DNA of 64,000 nt from Tepidamorphaceae bacterium (lineage in GTDB: Bacteria > Pseudomonadota > Alphaproteobacteria > Rhizobiales > JAKSCL01), in contig JANQPO010000019.1 in assembly GCA_028289445.1 (NCBI GenBank), forward strand, positions 186,001 through 250,000, written 5' to 3'. The notes beneath the pieces were generated by a model that saw nothing but the letters and a program-made list of their open reading frames with translations, made no database searches and was not told where the DNA came from. Below, in pieces: positions 1 to 9,296 of the stretch; position 1 is the first letter of the stretch; every line of letters starts with the position of its first letter. The translations under genes were made by a program, and so were the position numbers.

Positions 1-91
1 CCTTGCCGGTGTCGTCATAGAGATAGCACCCCTTGCCACCCACTGCGCGGGGCGGAATCTTGCGGGTGTGGCGGTGCAAAATGTGCGACAT
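1..91 (-). CDS. Class III aminotransferase, N-terminal fragment
   Basis: Only the first 30 codons lie in the window; the gene runs off the left edge. The peptide begins MSHILHRHTRKIPPRAVGGK and continues with a GCYLYDDTGK stretch, the usual opening of PLP-dependent class III aminotransferases, where a Y-x-D-x-x-G strand precedes the cofactor domain. It lies 18 bases downstream of the flavoprotein gene on the same strand, so the two probably share a transcript. The substrate cannot be told from this fragment. A class III assignment is likely but rests on a short segment. Confidence 0.6.
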   Translation of the reverse strand, partial: MSHILHRHTRKIPPRAVGGKGCYLYDDTGK

Positions 92-109
92 ACGTTCTTT
101 CTCGGCCAA

Positions 110-2542
110 CTAGCCAGCTAGCGCCGGAACGCGAATGCGACCATGGTCACGGCGCATGATTGATCCATCCGGGTCGAACAAAGCGCCATTCTTGACCTGT
201 GCGGTGGTCTCGCGACCGGCAATGTTGACGATCAGTGTTGTGCCGTCTTTTAGCCGTGTGTGTACATGCGCTAGCGCAATCGGGGCGTTCAATCGGTAAC
301 CGAAGGCGCATGACGTCGTTTGTCCTATCACTTCGCCGTCCAGATAGATCGGCTCATGCCCGAGCGGCACGACCTCGCGGTCATCGAAGATGAGTGAGAC
401 AACTGATAGCTCGGCGCCGGACCTCAACCGTGCGTCCAGCGCTTTATGCCCCATGAAACCGCCGGTCTTTCGAACCGCGAACATCAGTCCGGCTTCAATT
501 GGCGAAATGTCGGAATCGAGTTCATGGCCGATGGCGCAGTAACCCTTCTCGATCCGCATCGAGGTTTGGGCAAAGAGCCCGGCGGGTTTGGCACCTTCTG
601 CTGTAAATGCTGAATAGATCTTTGCGCAGTTTTCAACCTTACAGGTGATTTCCCAACCGGCTTCTCCGACATAGGAAATGCGGGCCGCGCGAACATGCCT
701 GCCAGCGATGTGCGCGGTGCCGATCTTGAAGTAACCGATATCGTTGAGTTCGGGTGCGCCGCATGCCGTCGCGATCCGCGCCGCGTCCGGCCCCATTAAA
801 CCGAGGACCGCATAATCCTCGGTACTGTCGGTAATCGTGAGGTCGAACCCGTCAGCGTGCCGCCGCAACCATGTCAGGTCGCGCTTGATGGCGGCCGTTC
901 CGACAAAGAGCCGATAGTGATCAACCGCGATCCGGTGCACCGTGATATCGCTTTCGAACGTGCCGCGCTCGTTCAGCATCGCGGTATAGATCACCGAACC
1001 AGGTGCGCGATTGACGTGGCCGGCACAGACCAACATTAGGAAGGCCTCGGCGTCCGGACCTTCGACCTCGATCTTTCCAAATGAAGATGCGTCGAAGATC
1101 GCGGCCGCTTCGTGCGCGGCCTGGACTTCCAAGCGAACATTCTCGAACCAGTCCGGCCGATCGAACCGAAGCTGCGGTTCCTGCGCACTGCCGAAGTAAA
1201 GCGGACGTTCCCATCCGTAGAACTGGCCAAAATGGGCACGGGCCTCACGGTACTGGACATCGAGTGGCAGCCGCCGCACACCGCGCACCGTCTTCAGCTG
1301 CTTTCCGGGATAGGCGATATCGTAATGCGTGCCCAGAATCTCAGGCGCCCTGGCCATCAGATGCTCGACCGAGTTGAACACGGGCGCGAAGCGCTTCGCA
1401 TCCGCTTCGCTCAGATCATAGGCCGTGTGTCCATGGACAATGCAGTGAGCCAGGTTCATACCGGCGCCGCCGCCAGCCGCCATGCCCACCGAGTTCATAC
1501 CGCAACCCAGGAACAGGCCCCTGGTTTCAGCGGTCTCGCCGAGCATGAACGTTCCGTCGGGCGTGAAGCTCTCGGGTCCGTTGAGGAGCATCTTCACTTC
1601 AGCCGTTTCGAGCGCCGGCAATCGATGTAGCGCGCCCATCATCATTGGCTCGAAATGATCCCAGTCTTCCGGAAGCAATTGAAAGGCGAAGTTCTCGTCC
1701 AGGCGCCCGGGCTCGATCGGCTTGCCCATGGGTTCGAAGCATCCGACCAGAAGGCCGCCGGAGTCATCGCGAATGTAAAGATGGCTGTCGTGGTCGGACA
1801 GCGTCGGCATATTGCCAGCGACACCGTCGACCGGCTTGGTCAGCAGATAGAAGTGCTCGCACGCCAGTAAGGGAATTTCGGCACCGGCCATCTGGCCGAG
1901 TTCGCGTGACCACAGGCCAGCGCAAATGGCAATGGCGTTGCATCGGATCGTGCCCTTGACGGTCTCGACGCCCTCGATGCGCCCGTTCTTGGTTAGAATG
2001 CCGGTCACGCCCGTGTCTTCGAAAAACCGTGCGCCGAGGGCCCGTGCGCCTTTCACAAGGACCGCACATACGTCTGAGGGCGAGACGCGCCCGTCATCGG
2101 GGGACCACACCGCCCCCAAGACGTCGTCGGCGTTCATGAGCGGCCAGCGTTCTTTGGCCTCTTGGGCGGAAACCGAGCGCGCCGGAATGCCGTAGGCGTG
2201 AGCAAGAGCCTCCTGCCGCTTGATATGCGTCAGCCGGTCCGGGTGCGTGGCGATCGATAGGGATCCCTCTTGAATCCACCCGACCGCCTGTCCGGTCTCC
2301 TGCTCCAGCCGGCTGTAGAGGTCGACGGAATACTGAATCATGCGCGTCAGATTGCGCGAATGCCGAAGCGCGCGCACCTGGGCCGCCGAATGCCAGGTTG
2401 TCCCGGACGTCAATTGGTTGCGCTCGATCAGGATGGCATCGGAGATTCCCATCTGGGCGAGGTGATAGAGCGTCGAACAGCCCATGATGCCGCCGCCGAT
2501 GACGACGACAGGTGCATGCTCTGGAAGTGTGGACTCGGTCAT
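110..2542 (-). CDS. Dimethylglycine/sarcosine dehydrogenase-like flavoprotein (DAO plus GcvT domains)
   Basis: This is an 810-residue protein that probably oxidatively demethylates an N-methylated amino acid and passes the one-carbon unit to tetrahydrofolate. The N-terminal half is a DAO-type FAD domain with the dinucleotide motif VVVIGGGIMGCSTLYHL near residue 13 and an SGTTWHSAAQ stretch whose His is the site of covalent flavin attachment in dimethylglycine dehydrogenases. The second half, from about residue 430, is a GcvT-like aminomethyltransferase fold with its C-terminal barrel. Length matches the family. The start was taken at MTESTLPEH, directly before the FAD strand; an upstream in-frame start would add 46 unlikely residues. 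It is divergent from an RpiR regulator and a TRAP transporter. The exact substrate (dimethylglycine, sarcosine or another N-methyl compound) is inferred only from the family. Confidence 0.85.
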   Translation of the reverse strand: MTESTLPEHAPVVVIGGGIMGCSTLYHLAQMGISDAILIERNQLTSGTTWHSAAQVRALRHSRNLTRMIQYSVDLYSRLEQETGQAVGWIQEGSLSIATHPDRLTHIKRQEALAHAYGIPARSVSAQEAKERWPLMNADDVLGAVWSPDDGRVSPSDVCAVLVKGARALGARFFEDTGVTGILTKNGRIEGVETVKGTIRCNAIAICAGLWSRELGQMAGAEIPLLACEHFYLLTKPVDGVAGNMPTLSDHDSHLYIRDDSGGLLVGCFEPMGKPIEPGRLDENFAFQLLPEDWDHFEPMMMGALHRLPALETAEVKMLLNGPESFTPDGTFMLGETAETRGLFLGCGMNSVGMAAGGGAGMNLAHCIVHGHTAYDLSEADAKRFAPVFNSVEHLMARAPEILGTHYDIAYPGKQLKTVRGVRRLPLDVQYREARAHFGQFYGWERPLYFGSAQEPQLRFDRPDWFENVRLEVQAAHEAAAIFDASSFGKIEVEGPDAEAFLMLVCAGHVNRAPGSVIYTAMLNERGTFESDITVHRIAVDHYRLFVGTAAIKRDLTWLRRHADGFDLTITDSTEDYAVLGLMGPDAARIATACGAPELNDIGYFKIGTAHIAGRHVRAARISYVGEAGWEITCKVENCAKIYSAFTAEGAKPAGLFAQTSMRIEKGYCAIGHELDSDISPIEAGLMFAVRKTGGFMGHKALDARLRSGAELSVVSLIFDDREVVPLGHEPIYLDGEVIGQTTSCAFGYRLNAPIALAHVHTRLKDGTTLIVNIAGRETTAQVKNGALFDPDGSIMRRDHGRIRVPALAG

Positions 2543-2567
2543 GGGCGCCTCTTTGACCGATATACTG

Positions 2568-2579
2568 AAACATTTGTTT
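2568..2579. promoter_or_regulatory. Inverted repeat in the divergent flavoprotein/RpiR promoter region
   Basis: AAACA-TT-TGTTT is a perfect 5-base inverted repeat in the short AT-rich gap between the two divergent genes. Its place is right for an operator of the adjacent RpiR-type regulator acting on both directions. That it binds RpiR is inference. Confidence 0.3.
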
Positions 2580-2635
2580 TGTAGATTGACAATGTGAAAA
2601 ACAGTTGGAACACTCAGTTTCACGCCAGGGAGGAC

Positions 2636-3508
2636 ATGTTGGCGCCGACGACGACAATCGAAGATCGCATCAGCGAGCATTACGCCGACCTAAGCACCAA
2701 GCTGCGCACGGCGGCGGACTATGTGGCCAACAATCCTGTTGATGTGGCGACCCGCTCGCTCCGCTCCGTCGCCCACACAAGCGGGGTATCGCCGGCGACG
2801 TTCTCGCGCCTGGCGCGGATGCTCGGCTTCGAGGACTACGAAGAGATGCGGGAGGCGGGCCGGGTGGCGGTCGGCCGGAAGTTGGTGCCGTTCTCCGAAC
2901 GCGCGCGCAGCTTGCGCCAAAGCGGGCAAAGCCAACGCGCCGACGAATTCCTGCATCATCAGGCCAAGGCCTGCGTATCCAATATCACCTTCTTGGATCA
3001 GAACATTTCCGGCGAGCGGTTGGACGCCGCCGTCACCGCGCTTCATCGGGCGAAGAACGTGCTGCTCATCGGGTCGATGGGATCATCCGGCTTTGTCGAT
3101 TATTTCGGCTATCAAGCGCAGTGGTTCAAATCGAACTGGTCGATCGCCGGGCGCAACGGCGTGACGGCTGCGGCAGCGTTGGCGCGTATGGAAGCGGACG
3201 ATGCGATCTTTGTTTTGTCGAAATCGCCCTACGCCCGGCGCTCGATTCTCGCCTTGCAAGAGGCGCGTCGCAAAAGGCTGAAAACTGTCGTTGTCACCGA
3301 TAGCCACAGCTCTCCAGCGCTCCAGTTCGCCGATCACTTCTTCGTCGTTCCAACCGAAACACCGAATTTTTTCTCGTCATATGCGGCGACGCTTGTTTTG
3401 ATGGAAACCATGATGAGCTTGCTGCTCATGAAGGCGGGTTCGGGTGCCGAATCCAGAGTGAAGGACACCGAGGCGCATGTCGAAAGGCTGGGAGAAAACT
3501 GGTCCTAG
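2636..3508 (+). CDS. RpiR-family transcriptional regulator (HTH plus SIS domain)
   Basis: A 290-residue regulator with an N-terminal HTH_6 domain (about residues 5-80, containing ATFSRLARMLGFEDYEEMR) and a C-terminal SIS sugar-isomerase-like domain (about residues 115-255, with VLLIGSMGSSGFVDYFGYQ as the phosphosugar-binding loop). RpiR proteins usually bind a phosphorylated sugar or acid through SIS and control neighbouring catabolic genes. The ATG start follows AGGGAGG at 2627-2633; a GTG at 2594 would add 14 residues with no clear ribosome site. The TRAP transporter genes follow 39 bases downstream on the same strand, and the flavoprotein gene is divergent, so both are likely targets. The inducer is unknown. 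Confidence 0.85.
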   Translation: MLAPTTTIEDRISEHYADLSTKLRTAADYVANNPVDVATRSLRSVAHTSGVSPATFSRLARMLGFEDYEEMREAGRVAVGRKLVPFSERARSLRQSGQSQRADEFLHHQAKACVSNITFLDQNISGERLDAAVTALHRAKNVLLIGSMGSSGFVDYFGYQAQWFKSNWSIAGRNGVTAAAALARMEADDAIFVLSKSPYARRSILALQEARRKRLKTVVVTDSHSSPALQFADHFFVVPTETPNFFSSYAATLVLMETMMSLLLMKAGSGAESRVKDTEAHVERLGENWS

Positions 3509-3547
3509 CCACACAGTTCAATCAATGACCTAGAGAGGGAGAACCAC

Positions 3548-4516
3548 ATGTCGACATATGTGAAACTTGCGGGGGCGGCAGTCGTTGCCGCTCTGGCTTT
3601 TGGGACTGGCGCGCAGGCCCAACAAACCTTCATCACGATCGGAACGGGCGGCGTGACCGGCGTCTACTATCCCACTGGCGGTGCGATCTGCCGCCTGGTG
3701 AACAAGGGACGCAAGGACCACGGCGTTCGCTGCTCGGTCGAGTCAACAGGCGGATCGGTCTACAACACCCGCACGATCCGTGAGGGTGAGCTGGACTTCG
3801 GCGTCGTGCAGTCCGATGTCCAGTCGGCAGCCATGGAGGGCGTGCGTGCATTTGACGGCGACGAACCCTACGGCGATCTGCGTGCTGTCTTTTCGGTTCA
3901 CCCAGAACCGATGCACGTCATGGTGCGGGCGGATGCCGGGATCAACTCGGTCGCCGACATGAAAGGCAAGCGGGTGAATATCGGCAATCCGGGGTCCGGA
4001 ACGCGCGTATTGGCGGATGTGCTAATGGCGGCCGCCGGCGTGGCACCGTCTGATTTCGCCCTCGCTGCGGAGCTGAAATCGTCAGAGCAGTCAGCCGCCC
4101 TTTGCGATGGCAAGATCGATGCTGCGATCTGGGCCGCCGGGCTCCCGAACGGCTCGACCATGGAAGCCACGTCCACCTGCGACATCAAGCTTCTGGACCT
4201 GACGACCAGCGGTACAGACAAAGTGCTGGCCGAGAATTCTGCCTACGCGGCCGCAACGATCCCTGGCGGCCTTTATCCCGGCAACGATGCCGACGTTGAG
4301 TCCTGGGGCCCGAAGGCAACCTTCGTGACCGATGCCGGCACGTCTGAAGACGTTGTCTACGTGCTGGTGAAGTCGATCTTCGAAAACTTCGAGGACTTCA
4401 AAAAACTTCATCCAGCCTTTGGTCGGCTGACCGAAGAACAGATGATCAAAGACGGCCTGTCGGCACCGCTGCATCCAGGCGCTGAGAAGTACTACAAAGA
4501 GCGCGGGTGGATGTAA
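3548..4516 (+). CDS. TAXI-family TRAP transporter substrate-binding protein
   Basis: A 322-residue periplasmic binding protein for a tripartite ATP-independent (TRAP) transporter. It opens with a Sec signal peptide (hydrophobic core AAVVAALAFGTG, predicted cleavage after AQA near residue 25). The mature start reads TFITIGTGGVTGVYYPTGGA, the hallmark of the TAXI subfamily. The fused permease gene follows after a 78-base gap that contains a strong hairpin, an arrangement that would let the binding protein be made in excess. Ligands known for TAXI proteins are mainly amino acids and dicarboxylates; the ligand here is unknown, although the divergent N-methyl amino acid dehydrogenase suggests a nitrogenous compound. 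Confidence 0.92.
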   Translation: MSTYVKLAGAAVVAALAFGTGAQAQQTFITIGTGGVTGVYYPTGGAICRLVNKGRKDHGVRCSVESTGGSVYNTRTIREGELDFGVVQSDVQSAAMEGVRAFDGDEPYGDLRAVFSVHPEPMHVMVRADAGINSVADMKGKRVNIGNPGSGTRVLADVLMAAAGVAPSDFALAAELKSSEQSAALCDGKIDAAIWAAGLPNGSTMEATSTCDIKLLDLTTSGTDKVLAENSAYAAATIPGGLYPGNDADVESWGPKATFVTDAGTSEDVVYVLVKSIFENFEDFKKLHPAFGRLTEEQMIKDGLSAPLHPGAEKYYKERGWM

Positions 4517-4540
4517 TCCCAGCAGTCGCCGCAACAATAC

Positions 4541-4569
4541 GCCTCCGCCGCCACATCGGCGGCGGAGGC
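4541..4569. other. Intercistronic hairpin between TRAP binding protein and permease
   Basis: Twelve bases, GCCTCCGCCGCC, are followed by a 5-base loop and the exact complement GGCGGCGGAGGC. No T-run follows, so it is not a typical terminator. Such structures after binding-protein genes commonly protect the upstream mRNA and lower expression of the downstream permease. Confidence 0.7.
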
Positions 4570-4594
4570 CCATGAAGAGTTTCGGGGGAACATC

Positions 4595-7195
4595 GTGACC
4601 GAGGTGCGAAACGAGGCCGTCCAAGATACGGCGGTAGAGGATATCGTTGCCGACTCCGATACTGGCGGGCGGGCACCGGCCGACAGCTTTGGCCGAAATG
4701 CACTGTGGTACATCCCCCTCGTCTGGTCCCTTTACCAGCTTTGGATCGCCTCGCCGCTGCCGTTCATGCTCGGAATCGGGGTGTGGAACGATACCCAAAC
4801 GCGGTCCATACACCTGGGCTTTGCCGTCTTGCTGGCCTTCCTCGCCTTTCCGGCATTCAGGTCTTCGCCGCGCGACCGCATCCGGATCCTAACTTGGATC
4901 ATCGCAATCGTCGCTTGTGTTACGGCGTCCTATCAGTGGTGGGATTACCGGGGAGTCGCCGATCGGACCGGCAACCCCAACATGACCGACATCGTCATGG
5001 CGGGTATCGGCATTGTCCTGTTGCTGGAAGCCGCGCGCCGGTCGCTTGGCATCCCCCTCATGGCCGTTGCGCTGTTCTTCTTAAGCTATGTGTTCTTTGG
5101 AAGCTGGTCCGGCCTGCCAGAGGTCGTGCAATGGAAAGGCGCCTCGTTCGAAAAAGCCATGAGCCATATGTGGCTCACGACCGAAGGTGTCTTCGGCGTT
5201 GCCCTTGGTGTCTCTTCCGGCTTCGTTTTCCTATTCGTTCTGTTCGGGTCTCTGTTGAACCAGGCCGGTGCGGGCAACTACTTTTTGAAGCTTGCCTTTG
5301 CCGCGCTCGGCCATCTGCGGGGCGGTCCGGCCAAAGCGGCTGTTATCGCCTCGGCCGCGACCGGACTGATTTCCGGCTCATCGATCGCCAATGTCGTAAC
5401 AACCGGCACATTCACGATCCCATTGATGAAGAAGGTCGGCTTCCCGGCGACCAAGGCAGGCGCCGTCGAAGTATCGTCTTCGATCAACGGCGTGCTAACG
5501 CCGCCTGTCATGGGCGCGGTGGCCTTTTTGATGACCGAGTATGTCGGCATCTCCTACATTGAAGTGGTCAAGACAGCGATCGTTCCCGCCGCCATTTCCT
5601 ACATCGCGCTCGTCTACATCGTGCACCTGGAAGCCGTGAAGTCCGGCATGAAGGGCTCAAGCACGATGCATCCGGTGAAGGTGATGTTGAGCACCGTGGT
5701 CTCCATCGGCCTATCGCTCGCGATTGCGGCGGGCGCGCTCTACCTCTGTGGCTTGGCCATGGACGTGCTGGGTACGACGTTCGGCGGCGGGTCGACATGG
5801 ATCGCTCTGTTGGCCTTGCTCGCCGGATACATCGCCGCCGTGCGCTTCGCGGCCAAAGGTCCCGATCTGGACACAAGCTTGGAGTCAATGGAGCATCTGC
5901 CGCCGGCACGGGAGATTTTTAAGACCGGCATCCACTACATCCTGCCGATTCTGCTTTTGATGTATCTGCTGATGATCGAGCGCAAGTCGCCGGGCCTATC
6001 GGCGTTCTGGTCGACGGTGGCGATGCTGTTCATTCTTCTGACTCAAAATCCATTGAAGGCCTTTTTCCGCGGCGAAGGGAACATTGGCCCTCATGTTCGC
6101 CAGGGCCTCGCGGACATCGCTGAAGGCTTGATTGCCGGCGCGCGCAACATGATCGGCCTTGCGGCCGCCATGGGCGTGGCCGGCATCATCGTCGGTGCTG
6201 TGACCCTGACCGGTATTGGTCAGGTGATGGCCGAGTTCGTCGAATTTCTCTCCGGCGGGAACCTCTTGGCGATGCTGTTCTTCGTCGCCGTTATTTCCAT
6301 TGTCTTGGGTATGGGGTTGCCGACGACCGCGAACTACATCGTGGTGTCGTCGCTCATGGCCGGCGTCGTTGTGGAGCTTGGGGCGCAGAACGGACTGATC
6401 GTGCCACTGGTCGCCGTGCATATGTTCGTCTTCTATTTTGGGATCATGGCGGATGTGACCCCGCCGGTTGGCCTGGCGAGCTTCGCCGCAGCGGCGATCT
6501 CAAAAGGGGATCCCTTGAAGACCGGCTTCCAGGCGTTCTTTTACTCGATCCGCACCGCGCTGTTGCCGTTCCTGTTTATCTTCAACACCGACCTTTTGTT
6601 GATCGACGTCGGGCCATACAAGGCGGTGTTGGTCTTCATCATTGCTTTGATCGCCATGCTTCTCTTTGCGGCAAGCACGATGGGCTATTTCATGGCCAAG
6701 TCGCGCCTTTGGGAGAGCGCCGCCCTGTTGGTCGCAGCGTTCGTATTGTTCCAGCCCGGCTATCTCCTCAATCAGATCTCGCCGGAGTTCGAAGCGGTGC
6801 CGGGTAGTGCACTCTATGAACGAGCAGAGGCTGGCGGCGCAAACACCTCGCTACGCGTACGCCTGAAGGGCGAAAACCTGAACGGCGATCCGGTGGACGC
6901 GCGCTATCTGTTGCCGCTTGGCGAGACGGGCGAAGACGGCGCTACGCGCTTGCTGAATGCCGCCGGCATCGAATTCCGCGATGAGGACGGCACGCTTTTC
7001 GTCGATAATCTGAACTTTGGCGGTCCCGCCGAACAGCTCGGTATCGACTTTGACTGGGAGGTCGTCGAGCTCGAAGTTGAGGCGGACCGTATGCCGAAGG
7101 AAATTTTCTACATTCCGGCGCTCGGCCTCGTATTCCTGATCTATCTGCTGCAAACGCGTCGGAAACGGAGATCCGAGGAAGGAGCCGCAGCATGA
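4595..7195 (+). CDS. TRAP transporter fused permease (4TM/12TM, DUF3394 C-terminus)
   Basis: An 866-residue inner-membrane protein that fuses the small (DctQ-like) and large (DctM-like) TRAP permease subunits, as is usual for TAXI systems, and uses an ion gradient to drive uptake. Four hydrophobic segments lie in about residues 35-170, followed by the DctM core with GLISGSSIANVVTTGTFTIP near residue 260 and MGLPTTANYIVVSSLMAG near 570. After about residue 715 comes a soluble acidic domain and one last membrane helix, matching DUF3394. Translation starts at GTG, reading MTEVRNEAV. The gene overlaps the next gene by four bases (ATGA), so the two are translationally coupled. The substrate is unknown. 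Confidence 0.93.
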   Translation: MTEVRNEAVQDTAVEDIVADSDTGGRAPADSFGRNALWYIPLVWSLYQLWIASPLPFMLGIGVWNDTQTRSIHLGFAVLLAFLAFPAFRSSPRDRIRILTWIIAIVACVTASYQWWDYRGVADRTGNPNMTDIVMAGIGIVLLLEAARRSLGIPLMAVALFFLSYVFFGSWSGLPEVVQWKGASFEKAMSHMWLTTEGVFGVALGVSSGFVFLFVLFGSLLNQAGAGNYFLKLAFAALGHLRGGPAKAAVIASAATGLISGSSIANVVTTGTFTIPLMKKVGFPATKAGAVEVSSSINGVLTPPVMGAVAFLMTEYVGISYIEVVKTAIVPAAISYIALVYIVHLEAVKSGMKGSSTMHPVKVMLSTVVSIGLSLAIAAGALYLCGLAMDVLGTTFGGGSTWIALLALLAGYIAAVRFAAKGPDLDTSLESMEHLPPAREIFKTGIHYILPILLLMYLLMIERKSPGLSAFWSTVAMLFILLTQNPLKAFFRGEGNIGPHVRQGLADIAEGLIAGARNMIGLAAAMGVAGIIVGAVTLTGIGQVMAEFVEFLSGGNLLAMLFFVAVISIVLGMGLPTTANYIVVSSLMAGVVVELGAQNGLIVPLVAVHMFVFYFGIMADVTPPVGLASFAAAAISKGDPLKTGFQAFFYSIRTALLPFLFIFNTDLLLIDVGPYKAVLVFIIALIAMLLFAASTMGYFMAKSRLWESAALLVAAFVLFQPGYLLNQISPEFEAVPGSALYERAEAGGANTSLRVRLKGENLNGDPVDARYLLPLGETGEDGATRLLNAAGIEFRDEDGTLFVDNLNFGGPAEQLGIDFDWEVVELEVEADRMPKEIFYIPALGLVFLIYLLQTRRKRRSEEGAAA

Positions 7196-7620
7196 CACAG
7201 CACATTCTCTGTGCGGTTGACTTGACGCATGATGAAGACGCGCGCGCCATGCTGTCTGAAGCTGGCAAGCTCGCGGAACTCTATGGTGCCGCCTTGAGCG
7301 TCATCACCGTCTTGCCCGACTATAATTCATCCTGGGTCGGGACGTTCTTCAAAGAGGGTACGCTCAAGGAGGCGGCCAGCAAGGCAAGCGAAGCGCTGCA
7401 TGACTTGGTCCGTGCAGTTCTGCCGGACGTCGCCAATGTGCAGCATATCGTTGAAATCGGCACCGCATATGAAAAGGTCCTGGCGGCGATCGAGCAAACG
7501 GGATCGGATTTGGTGGTCGTCGGGGCGCACAAGCCTGACTTCAAGGATCGCATCATCGGCCCGAACGCCTCGCGCATTGTGAGGTACGCCGAGGTTTCCG
7601 TCCTGGTTGTCAGGTTGTGA
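7192..7620 (+). CDS. Universal stress protein, UspA family
   Basis: A 142-residue single-domain Usp fold protein. The first strand reads HILCAVDLTHDEDARAML, and the C-terminal GAHKPDFKDRIIGPNASRIV corresponds to the G-2x-G-9x-G(S/N) nucleotide-binding motif of ATP-binding Usp proteins. It overlaps the TRAP permease by four bases. Usp genes are often the last gene of TRAP operons, and TeaD of the ectoine TRAP system modulates its transporter, so a regulatory role on this transporter is plausible but not shown by the sequence. Confidence 0.88.
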   Translation: MTQHILCAVDLTHDEDARAMLSEAGKLAELYGAALSVITVLPDYNSSWVGTFFKEGTLKEAASKASEALHDLVRAVLPDVANVQHIVEIGTAYEKVLAAIEQTGSDLVVVGAHKPDFKDRIIGPNASRIVRYAEVSVLVVRL

Positions 7621-7829
7621 CCGGCCGCTGAGCCGAATTTCCTAGACTGGCTGATCCAACCAGCTCGGACGTCCACGAGGCTGGCCGGGCACGCTTGAGA
7701 AGATGCAAGCACCGATCTCGGCGCATCAAGACATCGGACGACCAGTCAAAGAGTGGCAAAGGGCCGTGGGCCGCAGTCTATCCCCTACGCATCGCGCTTC
7801 GGTGAACTAGTAGTGGATTAGTGAGGACC

Positions 7830-9296
7830 CTAACCCTCCAGGTAGGCCCGCAGCGCGGTCTCGCACCCTTCTGCCCAGATCATCGCCAACCATCGCTCGA
7901 ATGTAGCAACGAAAGGCGCGGCATCCACAAGGTCGCCGTAGAACTGCCGCTGCTCCAGCCATGCACACGGACGATCCTTTGCGGTCTTGGCCGCCGTGAC
8001 GAGGCTCGCCCAGTGGGGATCGTTGGGCGCGATCGTGCTGCCGTCTTCCCGCATGCCCGTACACATACGGGCCCAAAGCGCCTCGACAAGGCTGAGGCCG
8101 TCGACCGAAGCGCCCGCGGCGAGGCCATCCCGAACGATCGGCAACACGAAGCCAGTGTGGCGGGACGATCCATCAAAGGCGACACGCCGCGTCGTGTCCA
8201 CGATCGCCGCGTTAGCGAAGCGCCGCTCGATGAGATCGACGTATGACTCTGGCGTCATGCCGGGCACCGCGCTGACGTATGGCACGATTTCATCCATCTG
8301 GACCTTGTGAAAGAAGCGCCCGATCAAGGGATGCGCCATACAGTCCGCGATGGTCTCGACGGACAGAATCTCGCCCGGGTTCGCGATGACCTGATGCCCG
8401 GCATTGAGGATGCGGATCTTCATGGTCTCGTAGTCGTCGACATCGGTCGAGAAGGTCGCGCCTGCGCGATCCCAATCCGGCCGTCCCACGCAAAAGTCGT
8501 CCTCGATGACCCACTGGCGAAAGTTCTCGTGGGTCACCGGCGACGCGTCGTCGATGCCGAATGCGCGGGCTGCCGCGATTTCCTTCGGTCCGGTAGCGGG
8601 TACGATGCAATCGACCATCGCGTTCGGGAAGGAACAGGTCGCGTCGATCCAGTCGGCTAGATCCGGATCGGAAAGACGCGCGAGCGAGACAACCGTCTGT
8701 CGCAGGATCGTTCCATTGCCCTGGAGGTTGTCGCAGCACTGCCCCGTGAAAGGGCCGGTGCCCTGCTCCCGACGCCGTCTAAGTGCAGCAACCATCGCGC
8801 CGAAGGCTGTCCGAGGCGCATCCGGGTTCGCCGCATCGTGGACGATATCGGGATGACTCGCATCGAAGCCCTTCGTCACCGGATCGATGTAGTAGCCACC
8901 TTCGGTGACCGTGAGTGCAACAATCCGAATAGCGGGATCGGTCATCGCGCGGATCAGCGCACCGTTTCCCGCTTCGATGGGAACATAGTCGATCATCGAC
9001 CCTACGACCTCGGCCGACGGGCCGGAGGGGGCCAACTCGATCAGTGTCGACAGGCAATCCTGAGCAAGCAGCTTCTCGCGAACCTCGGCATCGTAGGGCC
9101 GCACGCCCGCTCCGATGATCCCCCAGTCGAGCGCCCGACCATCCTGCATCAGTCGATGGAGATACCAGGCCTGGTGCGCGCGATGAAAATTTCCGACGCC
9201 GATGTGAACGATGCCGGGTGTCAACGATGTCCGGTCATAGCGGGGACGCGCGACGCATTCAGGCAGATCCGAAAGGGTCGCGTTTGACAGACGCAT
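7830..9296 (-). CDS. mtlK: Mannitol 2-dehydrogenase
   Basis: A 488-residue polyol-specific long-chain dehydrogenase that oxidises D-mannitol to D-fructose with NAD. The N-terminal Rossmann domain contains TPGIVHIGVGNFHRAHQAWY, and the C-terminal domain contains MKIRILNAGHQVIANPGEIL, in which the Asn-His helix and preceding Lys belong to the family active site. The start was taken at [12 protein letters not shown], where TGATG overlaps the smoS stop codon; an ATG four codons upstream is also possible. It is the last gene of the sorbitol/mannitol operon. The order smoEFGK-smoS-mtlK and the sequence support MtlK rather than fructuronate reductase. Confidence 0.88.
   Translation of the reverse strand: MRLSNATLSDLPECVARPRYDRTSLTPGIVHIGVGNFHRAHQAWYLHRLMQDGRALDWGIIGAGVRPYDAEVREKLLAQDCLSTLIELAPSGPSAEVVGSMIDYVPIEAGNGALIRAMTDPAIRIVALTVTEGGYYIDPVTKGFDASHPDIVHDAANPDAPRTAFGAMVAALRRRREQGTGPFTGQCCDNLQGNGTILRQTVVSLARLSDPDLADWIDATCSFPNAMVDCIVPATGPKEIAAARAFGIDDASPVTHENFRQWVIEDDFCVGRPDWDRAGATFSTDVDDYETMKIRILNAGHQVIANPGEILSVETIADCMAHPLIGRFFHKVQMDEIVPYVSAVPGMTPESYVDLIERRFANAAIVDTTRRVAFDGSSRHTGFVLPIVRDGLAAGASVDGLSLVEALWARMCTGMREDGSTIAPNDPHWASLVTAAKTAKDRPCAWLEQRQFYGDLVDAAPFVATFERWLAMIWAEGCETALRAYLEG

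Noticed and set aside
7621-7829. Possible small gene or terminator between the Usp and mtlK genes
   Set aside because: I found only weak inverted repeats and no convincing reading frame; it is a gap between convergent operons.
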